In this document: positions 24,101-36,054 of the stretch, in pieces
Numbering within the stretch: position 1 is the stretch's first letter
Layout of the letters: every line of letters starts with the position of its first letter
Assembly: GCA_001557505.1 (NCBI GenBank)
Contig: LSAX01000007.1
Location: 2,914,001 to 2,978,000 of the forward strand
Length of the DNA: 64,000 nucleotides
Source of the DNA: Reticulascus tulasneorum
Lineage: Eukaryota > Ascomycota > Sordariomycetes > Glomerellales > Reticulascaceae
Reading direction: 5' to 3'
Notes under the pieces: model-generated
What the model was told of the DNA's origin: nothing
The model's input: only the letters and a program-made list of their open reading frames with translations
Database searches by the model: none
Program-made: the position numbers and the translations under genes

Positions 24101-27100
24101 CAGTAGTCCTTTGCCCGCCTTGCCCGCCGTGCGCAATAGCTCCTTGCCCTTCGCCCCTACTTGATTGCCGGAATGTTTAAAGTCGCTCGAGGGCGATTGG
24201 GATGTCGATGCCATGCTATTAACAGGCAGGCGCCCGGGCCCTGCCATGTTGACATTGGGAGAGCTAGCATTAAGATATTGCTGATAATATGGTTGCTGCA
24301 TCTGTGGGCCAGATCCCACTGGCGAGGTTTGACCCTGGCCAGGGCTCTGAGGACCAGCTCCAATTTGCTGCGGCGCGACTGCGCCAAAGAATGATGATGT
24401 GGCGTTGGCATGCTCCGGGTGTGATGCCTTCAAAGTCGTCAACCAGGTATTCAATCCAGAATCCATCGAAGCGAATTGTGCTCGTGTCTCATCGTATTTG
24501 TCAACCCTCTCAGCACTACTTGGTAGCTCTAAAATTTCCCTGAAAGCCAAAATTTTCATCGGCTGCTGCTGGTGTGTCGTAACTGGAGTGCCAGCAGAGG
24601 AGGTGAGGTTCTCAGATGCTGCATTTTGATCTAGAGGTGGCGTTTGAGAGACGGGATTCGAAGGCGGTTGAACGAAAAGCTTCTCTTCCGCAGGGGAATA
24701 TCGTCGAGGCTCTACCGAGGATAAAGCATTCTTCTCTGTCATGACCGAGACTGGAGAAGGCGGTTCAGGAGCTTCAGAATCTTGCCGCCCTCTAGGTATG
24801 GTGCTAACCTGTGATACCTTATGAGAAATTGTGTCTGAAGTCTGTGGCAGGCTCAGAGCGTCTGTCGCAGCCGCTTGGGGGCGGGGATCAACATATTCTG
24901 CGTTGTTAGATGCCGGAATCGTTTCGTGTGATTCAGTTGGTAATGAAGAATCTGCAGTGATAGTCGGCTTTGGCTCTGCAGAAATGCCTTTCTTAGGATC
25001 TTCCTCCACGTCGTCAAAGCTCACTTGCTCGGGCCCTGCCTCCCAGGAGAAACGGCGAGGTCTCTTTCCAGGTCCGTCTACCTCGGCCGCGGTCACCACC
25101 TCCGCACGAGGACTTAATGGAGGAATACTTCTGACTTCTGATTGGGCAGCCAAAGCGGAAGTGCCGGCGACAGCAGTCCTGGGGCTTGAAGAACTTTCAT
25201 TGTTGTTCGGAGCTGTTTCCTTCGATTTCTGACCATGGCGGTCGTCCGTCGCTGCCCAATAATCATCATAAAGACTAGGCAGATAACTGCTTTCCCTGCC
25301 ACCGCCTTCTTTGCCAGGAGGCATAGAGTCTCGTCGATTTGCACCATCATTAAGGTCATTCGTGGGACGAATCGGGCTGAGACTCCGGATGATCTCTTCT
25401 CTCAACTTATCGCTCTCCTTGGCCGGGGAGGAGGTTATAGAACTCATAGTGGATTCTCTCTGGAGCCTTTCCGGCGGAACAAAGTCCTTTGACGAGTCCT
25501 CTGCTGATGGCGCTGGGGGCGGTGGCATCGATGTCGAATTGTCGGCGAATGCGCCTGGAGATGACAGTATTTTCGAAGTCTCCGGAAGCTGTTGTTCCCT
25601 TGAAGAACTAGTGGAGTAATTATCTCCAATGGTTGAGGGGCCGTGACCTTCCGGTGCATGTGAAGAAGAAACGGGCTGCAGGGGCGGAAGAGATCGAGGC
25701 GTAGCATAGTCGTTGGAGCTTGATGCGCCGATTGGATGCGCCAATCCTCCCGAGTTCCCAGATGCAGGAATCGGCACTGGGGACTGAACCTGTGTCGAAA
25801 TGGGATGGTCACTGTCAATCTCGTCTTCGGTCTCGGAGATCGGCGAGACTTCACCAGGGTCAACGGTTTTGCTTGCCGGAGGAAGTGCTTGTATCTTTGT
25901 GTCGTCGTCTTCCGCAATTGATGGTGTCTCGGTGACCCACGTACCTGGAAGCGAAGGGCGAGCAGGCTTTGCCAGAGGTTGCAAGGAGCTGGAAGTATCG
26001 AGGGTTGGCTGTGACGGTTTTGAATCGGCGCCGGCCTTTCCTAATTCTGTAATTTGGCTACTAATTGGTTGACTCGGCGGCTGCGCCTGCTGAGGCTCTG
26101 TTGCGTCGTTCGGCTTGACCACAGCTTGGGCACCAGCTGGGGTGGCATGGATGTCGCCCATCTGAGCTGAGCTCTCCAATGTTTGACTTGGGGCTGACGG
26201 CTGTGTGAACTTGTGCTGCAATGGAGGCATAGGCGGTGCATCAGCCGCGAAACGAGTCGGGTTGGAAAAGAGATCCTCTCCAAAGGCGGACATGCGAGCC
26301 AAGTCGGGTAGTCGTGGGCTGGTGGAGAAACGCCGTTCGTCATCATGGTCATTTGCTTCAGCGGGCTGCTCCTGTCCCTGCGCCTGGATATGCTTTGCTC
26401 CCGAGGCAGGACCTGCAGCAGCTTGCTCGGCAACTTTAGCATTAGCAGGAGACTGGCCTGAAGATTGGCCAACTAGTCGTTCGAGTCCATATTCGCTCTT
26501 TCTCTCGGCCACAGTTTCTAGAGTGGATCGTGGGTTACGCGAAGGTTCGGACGACTCATCCTTCCCAAGACTGACCCGGGTTCTTTGCTCAGCAGCGAGT
26601 GCGACTGGTGACTTCGCTGCTGGAGAAGCAGAGCGATCGCTGGTCACTCCCACGACGCTATCCATGCTTGGTCGGCCAGAATCCATAGATCTGCGCTCTC
26701 TCTCCTTTTCTTCCTCCATGCGACGATATATTTCAGCTGGTCGGATGAAGGCAGGTGCCTTTGTTGGAGTGCCGGGGGCCTTTGCATTCGAGGGCGAGGC
26801 AGGCCGCTGCTCCACCCAAGGCCGATGGCTCGACCCCGGTCGGGAATTTGACGCAGCTTCAAACTCCTGCTGGCCCATGCTGCTCTTCCTCGGCGGAAAT
26901 CGCGTCGGGATCGGCGCGGCAACATTAGGCGCGGGGGACATACGTCGAGCAGCAGCAGCAGGGGAGGAAGGGCCCTGCGGATAGTCCTGCCTGCCAACAG
27001 TAGGTCCAGATATAGCACCTTGGGCAGTGCTGGCTGATTGCGGCGAGACCAGTTGTTCAAAAGGGCCACGTTCCGAAGCGCTACCCATCGGTGATGTTCC

Positions 27101-27615
27101 CGAGACGAAAGGGGATTTCACGTCACCCCTTGCAGCCTTGGAGGGGACGGGCGACGCCGTCGGCTGTGTTTGGATATGCAACGATGGAAGCCCACCAGAG
27201 TTCCGCGGACTGGGTGATGGTGCAGAGTCCGCAAAGCTCTGAATCGGGAGACCCGACGCAGTTGGTGCAGCCGATTGTGGCATGGGAGGTTGGCTTGATG
27301 GAAGACGTTGACCAGGCTGTCGAAGACCAGTCGGTTTCGTCGACGGTAAGGGTTCTTGCGACTCGGGCTCATCGTCATATTCGTTGCCCCAATCGTCGCC
27401 GTCATAATTTTGAACTTTGGCTTCAACCCATTTCTTCGTCTTCTGCCTGCTTACATTGGTGCGGTAGGCACCGCTCGTTGGCGTATCGGCGCTCCTGGAA
27501 GAGGAGCGATATTAGCAACGGGTGGAAGGGAGCTGGGAGGACCATTCCCGATGCATCAAACTCACACAGGCGACGACGTGCTGCCTCTAAAGGCGTTATT
27601 ATACGAGCCGTCCAT
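18175..27615 (-). CDS. giant intrinsically disordered Q/P/S-rich protein, 3,045 residues
   Basis: I join three exons: 27615-27566, 27494-24062 and 23829-18175. Intron 1 (71 bp) has a GTGAGT donor and TTCCAG acceptor. Intron 2 (232 bp) has a GTATTT donor and ACAG acceptor. Phases agree throughout. The N-terminus carries an ordered-looking motif 'TKKWVEAKVQNYDGDDWG', and the acidic C-terminus ends 'PYGDTGFEEWD' after a charged helix ('DERRRKMRLESQEEK'). Nearly all the rest is disordered Pro, Gln and Ser. It includes a 12-Gln run (22350-22315) and MQQP tandem repeats (about 19565-19640). Short basic-aromatic islands recur, such as 'KKRFSALTGKMFNRS', 'SGFFKEIGERFTSS' and 'SLFGAFKRTSK'. I do not recognise a characterised family; a scaffold at the cortex, septum or membrane is speculation. 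Splitting it into two genes would leave the second without a credible start. Confidence 0.72.
19565..19640 (-). repeat. 12-bp tandem repeat encoding MQQP units
   Basis: Imperfect tandem copies of a TGCATTGGCTGT-like unit encode successive MQQP, VQQS and MQQP tetrapeptides in the giant protein. Confidence 0.75.
22315..22350 (-). repeat. CAG/CAA trinucleotide tract (12 Gln)
   Basis: Twelve glutamine codons of mixed CAG and CAA. The interruptions would tend to stabilise the tract length. Confidence 0.85.
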
Positions 27616-29290
27616 CACTTCGACCAATGATTACGACGGCTCCTCTCTATCTCTTCATGCTTCTCTGGATATTATCTTCGGTGGTTTGGAACAGTCGCGG
27701 CTACTCGATCGGAAGGGCAGCAGGCAAATCCAATGCAAGAACAGCAGAAAAGAAGCACACGGTCGTCGCGTGTTGCTTCAAAGATATAAATGACACTGGT
27801 GGGAAGGGCGCGATTGGCGGAGGAGCAAATACGAAAGCACAGATAAATCGAGGCAACAATGGAAAAAGAAAAAGATGAGATGGTTCACGATGACCACGTA
27901 CGACGGGATGATTACCTCGTTTCTTCTGCACCCCCCGGACTTTTCATGGAGATATTAATTTGGGGGCTTGGGGGTGGACCAGTAGGCTGGTGAGGTTGGG
28001 CCAGGCCGGGAGTCTACCTTGGTAGTTAATAGTCAACTACCTGACCTTCTAACTGCCTACGTAGGTAATAACCTGCTAATAAGTTGCCTGCCTGACCTGG
28101 GGCAGCAACAAACAGCTCGAGGGGGGCAAAAGTACACGAAATACACCATAGAATCCCTATGTGGATGTCGCTCCACCACCAATTTCTGCTGGTGCGAGAC
28201 ACGTACGGCGCTAGGTAGTGAGAGATGTTGCAGGATCAGCTCGCGTCGCAGTAGGTTGGGGGCTGTGGCCGCATAAGACGGCGTTCAGCTTGCATCATCC
28301 GCCGTCCCCAATAATAAGTTCTCTCACCACGCAAAGATGGGGATTGGATGGGAGGGACAGTGGCGCAGCAGAAGCAACGACACGAAGGTGAACGAACTGC
28401 AACCAAACCTCGGCACTATGAGTTGATCGTGACATCAAGTGTGCTTGATGAAGAAAGTCTCAGCATCAGAAGAAAATGAGGACATCACCAGCTGCTACGT
28501 AGCTACCTAAGAAGGCACTAGCATCTAAAATTACAGGATGTACGCTTTCCAATTTCGACGCTATCCATCCTCCTGTGCAGGATTTATGAATCCACATTCC
28601 TTTTTACCTCTACCTTCAGGGCAATCGTTAGCGACTCTGGCAACGATTAGATCGATGAGTTGCCTATGTTCATGTTCTTTCTGTTGCCTAACTAGGTAAT
28701 AAGCAAATTATACATGGCGTTATGTAGGGCTATGCAATACTCGTCTCACATTGGAAGACGAGTGATCCCGTCCGTCTTCATTGCTTCATTTTGGGAATTC
28801 TCAATTCGGCGCCACACCTCCGATGGACGGCAATGGTACACGTAATTTCAAGCTGTGGCTGTGCTGTCCAACCCCAAACGAACCCTCTGCCTATCAGGGA
28901 TGGCGTCGCTGAAACAAAAAAACCACGTTTGCGGATGGACGGACGGACTTTCAGGAACCTGGCCTCGCTTCGACTTTCAAGGCCAGACTCTCTCTCCTTT
29001 GACGGCAGCCTCCTTCAACCCCCATAACGGATCTTTTCAACCTTTTTCCATCTTTGCGACACTCCTTTAGGTCATATTTCCATTCTTCAGCCCTATTCCG
29101 ACAGTGGCTCTATCTTTTCTTATCCTCTTTAACTCTCATCTTCTTCGAAATACTTAGCCGGGGTCCACTATTCTCTTGACGCGCCACTCCTGTTTCCTGA
29201 CCCTCGACTTTCCCAACGTCATCCGAACAAAGCGCGCCTGTCCTGCGGACCACCTCTCTTCTCGCGACTCATCATATTTGGATTGTCACC
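27616..29290. promoter_or_regulatory. divergent promoter region (giant protein / Sed5)
   Basis: 1.67 kb between divergent starts. There is no supported gene. It contains the palindrome CCTACGTAGG (28056-28065) and several TACGTAG/ACCTAC fragments. Pyrimidine-rich DNA from 28960 to 29270 is probably the Sed5 leader. Confidence 0.5.
28056..28065. repeat. 10-bp palindrome CCTACGTAGG
   Basis: A perfect inverted repeat in the divergent promoter, related to TACTACGTAGTA at 3294. Confidence 0.7.
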
Positions 29291-30528
29291 ATGGCAGTCT
29301 CCTCGATACAAGATCGGACCGCCGAGTTTAAATCGGTATTGGCGCAGGCGCAACGCCGCCAGGCATCGAGCAAGGTCGGCGCACAAAGAAGATCCCTTTT
29401 GACAGATTCCCAAAAGGCCGCTGCCGATGGCGATGCAAGACCCCGAAGATCCGACTTCGCGCGACAAGCGGCACAGATTGGCAGAGGCATCTCGGCGACT
29501 ATGGGGAAGCTGGAGAAACTGGCTGCATGTTCGTTCTCCTTGAATTGCGACCGGACGAGGCCGGTTTGACTGACTACTCTTTGCAGTGGCAAGACGACGT
29601 TCGCTCTTTGACGATAAGCCGGTTGAGATCAACGAATTGACTTTTGGTGAGTAGTCCCTGCATGTCGTTGACTGGAAACTTACTTGGCTTGTAGTGATAA
29701 AACAAGACCTATCTTCCTTGAACCAGCAGATCTCCTCATTACAAACCCTCACGAAGCAGCAACGTCCGAAGGTTGACCAAGAAGGCGAACACAACAAAAA
29801 CGTCGTGTTTCTACTGCAGGGCAAACTTACAGACGGTATGCTCATGTTCAGTTGAGAAACGGAGCATCGTTTGGAACTAACATGCTGTAGTCTCCGCAAA
29901 CTTCAAGGATGTACTAGAGGAACGAACCAAGAACATTCAGGCGTCGAGATCTCGGACAGACAACTTCATTTCATCCGTGGCTCAGCACGCTCAACCCCCG
30001 TTACAACAGTCGGCATCACCGCTATACGGAACTCCGCACAGGGGAACCCCGTCTCCCGGGGCCGATCTCCTCTCCCTGAATCCCGTCAGTGATCAGCAGC
30101 TTCTCGTGATGGAGGAGGCACAGCCCCAAAACAGCTATATTACCCAACGAGGCCAGGCAATCGAGTCGATCGAACAGACAATATCCGAACTAGGAAGCAT
30201 ATTTGGCCAGCTGGCTGGGATGGTATCGGAACAGCGTGAGGCGATTGAACGAATCGACGCCAACACGGAGGATGTGGTTGATAACGTAGAAGGCGCTCAA
30301 CGGGAGTTGATGAAGTACTGGTCCCGCGTGTCGTCCAACAGATGGCGTGAGTACCGTATATGTGACTGCCAGATGGACTCTTTCGCTAACAGTTACCGCA
30401 GTCATTACCAAAATGTTTGGAGTTTTGATGATATTTTTTCTGTATGCATTTCCCTCCCACGTTCATGTTTCACTGCGGCAGCCTTGCTAACTAAATCTTT
30501 CAGACTTTGGGTTCTGATAGCTGGGTAG
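29291..30528 (+). CDS. SED5: Golgi t-SNARE Sed5 / syntaxin 5
   Basis: Six exons: 29291-29528, 29587-29646, 29695-29835, 29891-30346, 30402-30441 and 30504-30528, giving 319 residues, normal for the family. Sed5 is the cis-Golgi Qa-SNARE receiving ER-derived and intra-Golgi vesicles. The N-terminus 'SSIQDRTAEFKSVL' matches the syntaxin 5 peptide that binds Sly1. A three-helix Habc region follows (about 45-160, with 'KQDLSSLNQQISSLQ'), then a linker and the SNARE helix around residues 210-275 ('ITQRGQAIESIEQTISELG', 'EQREAIERIDANTEDV'). The C-terminal anchor ('MFGVLMIFFLLWVLIAG') ends the protein. The last two introns lie inside the membrane-anchor codons, so the final coding exon is only 25 nt. 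Every intron has consensus signals except intron 1, whose donor is GTTCGT. Confidence 0.93.
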
Positions 30529-31497
30529 TAGAACGAGCAGGTCTTTTTGGAGTCGGGGTTTTGTAATACCAGAGGCATTGTGTGTACAATGAGCGGGTGC
30601 AATCATAGAGCCCGCTGGCATAGAACTATTAATAAAGATAACCAGACTCGTTTTGAGGAGACTGGTATGCAGGCAGCAGAGCAATATCAAGTTCCCAAAC
30701 ACATCACCGAGTGTGATGTCAAGTCAGCCGCCATCGCTCCAGTTCTCTTTAACGGAGCGGTCATTGCTAAGACCTCGCAGAGCGCACAGCAGGATTTCAT
30801 CCGTGGACAATCACGAAGGTCTGCGTACGCGAAATTTACGATGCTGACCAGATGAGGGAAACATTCCTCGTAAATCACACTTTTTGATGCCCAGCAGCCG
30901 GAGACTTCCCTTACTTGCTCCTAGAGCCCGAGACCAGCCCGCGATACGACAACTTTGCAATCAGCGCTCCCGCCAGTAAGACCGCTAGTCGGTTGTGAAA
31001 ATCAAGTAGATATTGGATGGACCTGGACCCTACCTGCGAAGGTGCCCACTCAGTCGGTACTCGGCAGATGAACAGCCCGAGATCTAGCCCGAAAGTTCGC
31101 GAAATGTCAGTATTTCTCCGTGAATGATGGGACGCACAGAAAGCCATCCAAGCTCGATATGGGAAGTTGGTGGGCAAACGCTTGTTGCGGAACAGAGGAG
31201 ACGGATAACGCAAAGATGATTTTGTCATTTTCTAACGTAGGTAGTACGAGGTGCCTAGGTCCATTCGCACCAGTTTTACCCGGCGAATGCTGCCCCCCAC
31301 AGAGTCTTTGTTCCAGGTTCTTTTGCCTAATGTCAAATGTAGGGGAATCTTGCAGCTGTTACACTGGTCAATGCCTGCACCTATAAAATACATAGCTAAT
31401 AACATCCCACCTTTGGTTGGGTTTCAATTGAGTGAAGCCATCCCTAGCAAAGCTGCCCCTCACTTACGAACCTTACCTTATTGAATCAACGAGCACA
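30529..31497. other. intergenic, Sed5 3' flank and AKR promoter
   Basis: Tandem plus-strand neighbours. It contains a CCTAGG core at 31254 and a TATAAAA box at 31382. Short frames here have no recognisable content. Confidence 0.45.
31382..31388 (+). promoter_or_regulatory. TATA box of the aldo-keto reductase gene
   Basis: TATAAAA lies 110 bp upstream of the ATG at 31498, the expected distance for an inducible fungal gene with a short leader. Confidence 0.55.
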
Positions 31498-32734
31498 ATG
31501 ACGGACGCAACATTCAAGCTCAACACTGGGCAGGACATTCCCGCTGTAGGATTTGGTATGTAAAATCCGGCGGCAGTACTTCTCGTTGTAAATACCGCGA
31601 ATTGTCACTCACTCAATGACAATTGCAGGCACCTGGCAGTCAGACCCTGGAAAAGTCGAGAAAGCAGTGTCGTACGCGCTCAAGATTGGCTACAAGGGAC
31701 TTGACTGCGCCTATTGCTATGCGAACGAGGATGAGGTCGGCGAGGGCTTGAAAGAAGCTTTTGCTTCAGGGGTCAAGCGAGAGGATCTATTCATCATAAC
31801 CAAACTGTGGAGCACATACCAGAGCAGCGATGAGAGGGTGCTGCTGGGCCTCGAAAAGAGCTTGAAGAGCTTGGGTCTCGATTACGTTGACCTATATCTG
31901 ATTGTGAGTTCCGTCTCGTGTCTTCCATTTTGGCCTCGAGACATTTCTAACCTTTGAGAAGCATTGGCCGGTTGCTACAAACCCTGACGGTATGAAATCA
32001 GCTCATAGGACATTTATGGCAGAGAAACTAATATGAACCGGCAGGAAACCACGACAGATTTCCAACGCGCCCGGATGGATCCCGAGATATTCTGTTCGAC
32101 CACTCTCACGTTGAGACCTGGAAGTCCATGGAAAAGCTGCTGGCGACTGGCAAGGTCAAGGCTATTGGAGTTTGCAACGTACGGCACCCCATCGCCTCGC
32201 CCCTCCACTTGATTAACATCATTATTAGTATAGCAAGAAGTACCTCGAGGAGTTGCTCCCTCACTGCAAAGTCGTGCCGGCGGTCAACCAGATCGAAAAT
32301 CATCCAAGCCTTCCCCAGCAGGAAATTGTCGATTTCTGCAAGGAGAAAGGCATCCACATCATTGCCTACAGCCCGCTTGGCAGCACGGGCGGCCCTTTGT
32401 TGACCGCAGACCCGGTTGTCAAGGTTGCCGAGAAGCACGGCGTCAGCGCGTCGACGGTGCTTCTCAGCTACCACGGTGAGTTCCCTTGGGCCGAGGAGTT
32501 CTATGTGGCAGCATATTCTAATACGACCTCCCTCTAGTTGCCCGTGGAAGCACGGTCTTGGCGAAATCAGTCACCGAAGAGCGAATCAAGGCCAATACGG
32601 AGATTGTCAAGTTGGATGACGAGGATCTGAAACTGTTCAATGAGTACTCTGATGATCTAACTAAGAAGGGCGAGCTGAAGCGCTATGTCTATCCACCTTG
32701 GGGCATCGAGTTCGGGTTCCCAGACAAATCATAG
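31498..32734 (+). CDS. aldo-keto reductase, NADPH-type
   Basis: Six exons: 31498-31555, 31629-31903, 31962-31989, 32045-32178, 32229-32475 and 32538-32734, giving 312 residues, the usual AKR barrel length. The catalytic tetrad is visible: Asp45 and Tyr50 ('GLDCAYCYANE'), Lys78 ('ITKLW') and His112 ('LIHWPVA'). The C-terminal 'AKSVTEERIKAN' corresponds to the NADP-binding loop whose Lys, Ser, Arg and Asn hold the 2'-phosphate. Such enzymes reduce aldehydes and aldoses to alcohols or polyols in the cytosol, and closest in style are the glycerol/xylose reductase-type AKRs. The exact substrate cannot be read. It is convergent with the polyol dehydrogenase, with only 136 bp between stops. Exon 3 is only 28 nt. 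Confidence 0.9.
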
Positions 32735-32870
32735 ATTACTCCATTTTGAATACTATAGAGGTAGGCTAGACTGGTATACACAAGGACTCATTTACCTGAA
32801 AGCACTTGAGTTTAAGAAAACACCCATGAGCCTTATACCACTGGTTGAGATATCTCGAACCAAACGGCAA

Positions 32871-34180
32871 CTACTCCGCCATGTCTACCAAAACCTTGAG
32901 AACCAGATTCCCATCATCATCTTTCACCTTAGCAGCCATGTCGAAAGCATTCGGAATGCTACTCATGCCTTTGTACCTATGAGTGACAAGTGTCTCCAGA
33001 TGCGGTAGGCCTGGCGGTTTGATGGAGAGCAGCTCAATAGCCTCTGGATATGAGTTGGCATACCGGAATACACCAATCAGATCGACCTCGCGTAGTGAGG
33101 CTGCTGATATTGGTAGGGTCTGGATGGGATTACCCATGCCGATTATCATGATCTTGCCGCCGGGACGAGTTGCCTGTTTCGGGTCAGTAGTGGCCCAGTG
33201 TGTTTGGATGTGTTCGTTGGCACACATACATATATCGAGCTCTGCAAGCAACTTTCAACACCAGTGCACTCATAGACCGCAGTGACTTCACCGACAGCAA
33301 CCCCGTTGATTTTGGTAGCTTTGACCATTTCGGCAACCTCTTTGGCAAAGGATAACTTGTCCTCGATCGTCTGCGGGCGTTTTGCTGGTACAACAAAGCT
33401 CGCATCAGCGAATTTGTTTGATACCGCAAAGTTCACCCGGTCTTCTTGAATATCCGCAATGATGACCGTCTGTTGTGCGGCCTTGCTGACTGCCGCGCAC
33501 AATAGCCCAACGGCTCCAGCACCGAACACCAGAACGGTGGAGTTTGAGGGCAGGTTTGCCCGATCTCTAGCATGCATTGCTACAGACAGCGGCTCAGCCA
33601 GGGCGCCAAACTCAAGCGAGACATTGTCAGGGAGTCTAAATTTGTCTACGTCAGCTTTTTGTCCGGTAATTTGTTGGGAAAAGGTGCTTTCTCGGTCCAT
33701 ACTTGTGGCACCACTTCGCCGGATGGTTGACTTTGTCCTGGAGCGTCCCCTGAGCATGCGGAATTGCCTTGGCGGAGCTACGAAACTTCATCTCCCGGCA
33801 GATGTTATACCGCCCCTCTAGGCAAAGCTCACACTTCTCGCATGGTTGTCCTACTTCGAGGGCAACTCGGTCGCCGACAGCAAGTGAAGTTACCTCAGAC
33901 CCCACGGCCACCACGAGACCACTAGATTCATGACCAAGAGTGAGCGGCTCGCGGACCAGTATATCACCATTCCGGAAGTGATTGAAGTAGTGAAGATCTG
34001 ATCCACATAAACCGGTTGCCTGGATAGCTACCTGTACCTCACCCAGTGAGAGCGACGGTAAGGTTCGAGGTTCCTGTTATTGTCAGTCAAGAACCAAGGA
34101 AAATCAATAACAGAATACCGTACTAGCCTGAGGTCCTTGGCCCCATGGAGGACTGAGGCTTGGACTTGTGCGCTGTCCAT
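32871..34180 (-). CDS. zinc-dependent polyol (sorbitol/xylitol-type) dehydrogenase
   Basis: Four exons: 34180-34124, 34073-33703, 33635-33230 and 33173-32871, giving 378 residues. This is a medium-chain dehydrogenase of the sorbitol/xylitol/L-arabinitol dehydrogenase group, oxidising polyols with NAD. Catalytic zinc ligands are Cys42 ('GLCGSDLHYF') and His67-Glu68 ('LGHES'), with a further Glu in 'LAEPLSV'. The structural zinc site Cys97, Cys100, Cys103, Cys111 is complete. The dinucleotide motif is 'VFGAGAVGLLCA', and an acidic residue follows the second strand ('IIADIQ'), which favours NAD over NADP. The family segment 'HPAKWCHKLPDNVS' is only formed after splicing intron 2, supporting the model. 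It shares an 870-bp divergent promoter with the short-chain dehydrogenase. Confidence 0.9.
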
Positions 34181-35053
34181 CGGAACAAAGTATTCTTGTG
34201 TCAATTATGAGCTTGCTAGGGATCTGGAGACTATGTTGGCGTAACAGAGGAGTATGGCTTGACAATGCAACTGAATCCGCGACAACCAAGTGGGTTCGTC
34301 TCTGGCCTCGTCTTCCTATCAGTACGGGTCTCTAGCTCCGATATCGAAGGCTCTCATTACGGACGATCGCATTTGGAGATGCAAGCTGAAAATGTGGATG
34401 ATCACAAGGTTCAGCGCCAATGGCCAGTGGCGGATTCTAATCCGCAGGCCATTGCCGATTTCTCCTCAGTTTCGGGGTCCGTTGCCGGTCATAAGCGCAC
34501 GTGGTGGATCCGGGGAACATCTGCATTCTACCCCAAGCACGACGTACAGCTACATAATTGCCAAAAGGGTTGGGGGTCAAGTGTAGAGGGAAGATAGCTG
34601 GCAGATTTAGATCGCTTTCAAGAGCTAGCCTTTCGTTCTCCGTACTGGGAATGTTACTAAGGTCAACTGGGTTGGATCAGACCTGGACGGTCTGAAGGTT
34701 AAGCACTCAGGAACGGCAGTATTCGCCGGCAGATTGGACAAGCAATTAGAGAGAGCACGGCACGGGGCAGCATGCAGCGAGGGCGGGCGGTGTATTTAGC
34801 GTCGCCCACAACCACACCGACACTAACCCCCACCCGTATGCACCACGAATGTACGAACGAAACCTGACGGGGGCAATTGTGCTAGTTCATCCATTGGAAC
34901 TACTCTCGACTCGATCCTTAACCTCGGGCATCGCGGGGGTGCTGTTTTAGAGTTTCAAGTTCTTTTAGCAGTCAGTGAATAAGGCTCCACGTTTAGCGGG
35001 ACTTGACCTGGGCCAAATTGGACTGCACCAGAAACCCCAATCTGATTTCCAAG
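34181..35053. promoter_or_regulatory. divergent promoter between polyol dehydrogenase and SDR
   Basis: 873 bp between two divergent start codons in the metabolic block. No gene is visible. Co-regulation of both genes from this region is plausible but is not shown by an operator I can name. Confidence 0.5.
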
Positions 35054-35954
35054 ATGCCCAACTCGATGTTCTCGCTAGAAGGCCAAACTGCCTTGATAAC
35101 GGGAGGAACCCGGGGAATTGGACAGGCTGTGGCTATCGGCCTCGCCGAGGCCGGAGCTGATGTTCTTCTGGTGCAGGTACTGGATCACGGAGCTTCACCT
35201 CCTGCCCGGACGAAATGGCCACTGACAATCTAACAGAGGGATGAATCAGTCACAGCCACGAGAGAGGCCATCCAGAAGTTGGGACGCAAATCCCAAATCT
35301 ACACGGCAGATTTGAGTTCTCCCGAGAGTGTGGCCAGTCTGGTTCCCAAGGTGCTTGCAGATGGACACAAGATCCAGATACTAGTCAACTGTGCTGGTAT
35401 ACAGCGGCGCCATCCATCTGAGAAGTTCCCTGACAGCGATTTCAATGAGGTCAGATCACCCGCTCCCTTTGAAAAGGTGATCGCAGCTCTAAACGCTTGT
35501 GCATTAGGTCATACAAGTCAATCTCAACACGGTCTTCACACTTTGCCGCGATGTCGGTGCTCATATGCTAGGCCTGGAGACGTCGCCCGTGACCGGTCGA
35601 AAAGGGAGCATCATCAATTACGCATCCCTGCTGTCCTTCCAAGGTGGCCTCACGGTGCCAGCTTACGCTGCATCCAAGGGAGCTGTGGCGCAGCTGACCA
35701 AAAGCTTTGCCAATGAATGGACGTCCAAGGGCATAACCGTTAATGCAATCGCCCCTGGATACATCGAGACGGATATGAACACCGCACTCCTGCAGGACAA
35801 GGAGCGGCTGGCAAGCATCAGCGCGAGGATCCCGGCCGGGAGATGGGGTTCACCAGAAGATTTCAAGGGCACCACAGTGTATCTGGCAAGCAGAGCGAGC
35901 GGGTATGTCAGTGGCCATATATTGGTTGTGGACGGAGGCTGGATGGGCAGATGA
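35054..35954 (+). CDS. short-chain dehydrogenase, KduD/2-deoxy-D-gluconate dehydrogenase-like
   Basis: Three exons, 35054-35176, 35237-35449 and 35508-35954, give 260 residues. A classical SDR: '[10 protein letters not shown]' binds the cofactor, 'NCAGIQRR' stands for the NNAG motif, catalytic Ser lies in '[10 protein letters not shown]', and 'YAASKGAV' supplies Tyr and Lys. '[11 protein letters not shown]' and 'VVDGGWMGR' close the fold. 'CAGIQRR' and the C-terminus resemble the KduD group, which interconverts keto-deoxy sugar acids in uronate (pectin) breakdown in bacteria; related fungal enzymes are poorly assigned. No targeting signal, so cytosolic. It is convergent with the hydrolase gene, 100 bp away. 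Confidence 0.85.
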
Positions 35955-36054
35955 GCATTTGTCACGGTCATGAGAAAGGGAAAAATGCCCCTAGACGGAG
36001 TTTGCTTAAATCATCATCTCAATTCAGAGGTTTGAACCCTGGAAGTTTTCTTCT

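Noticed and set aside
26205..26984. 259-codon plus-strand frame antisense to the giant gene
   Set aside because: It mirrors biased Pro/Ser/Gln codons on the other strand and has no domain, splice context or promoter.
36030..36045. GGTTTGAACCC resembling a tRNA T-loop/B box
   Set aside because: No matching A box, acceptor stem or cloverleaf could be folded around it, and it lies at the 3' ends of two convergent genes.
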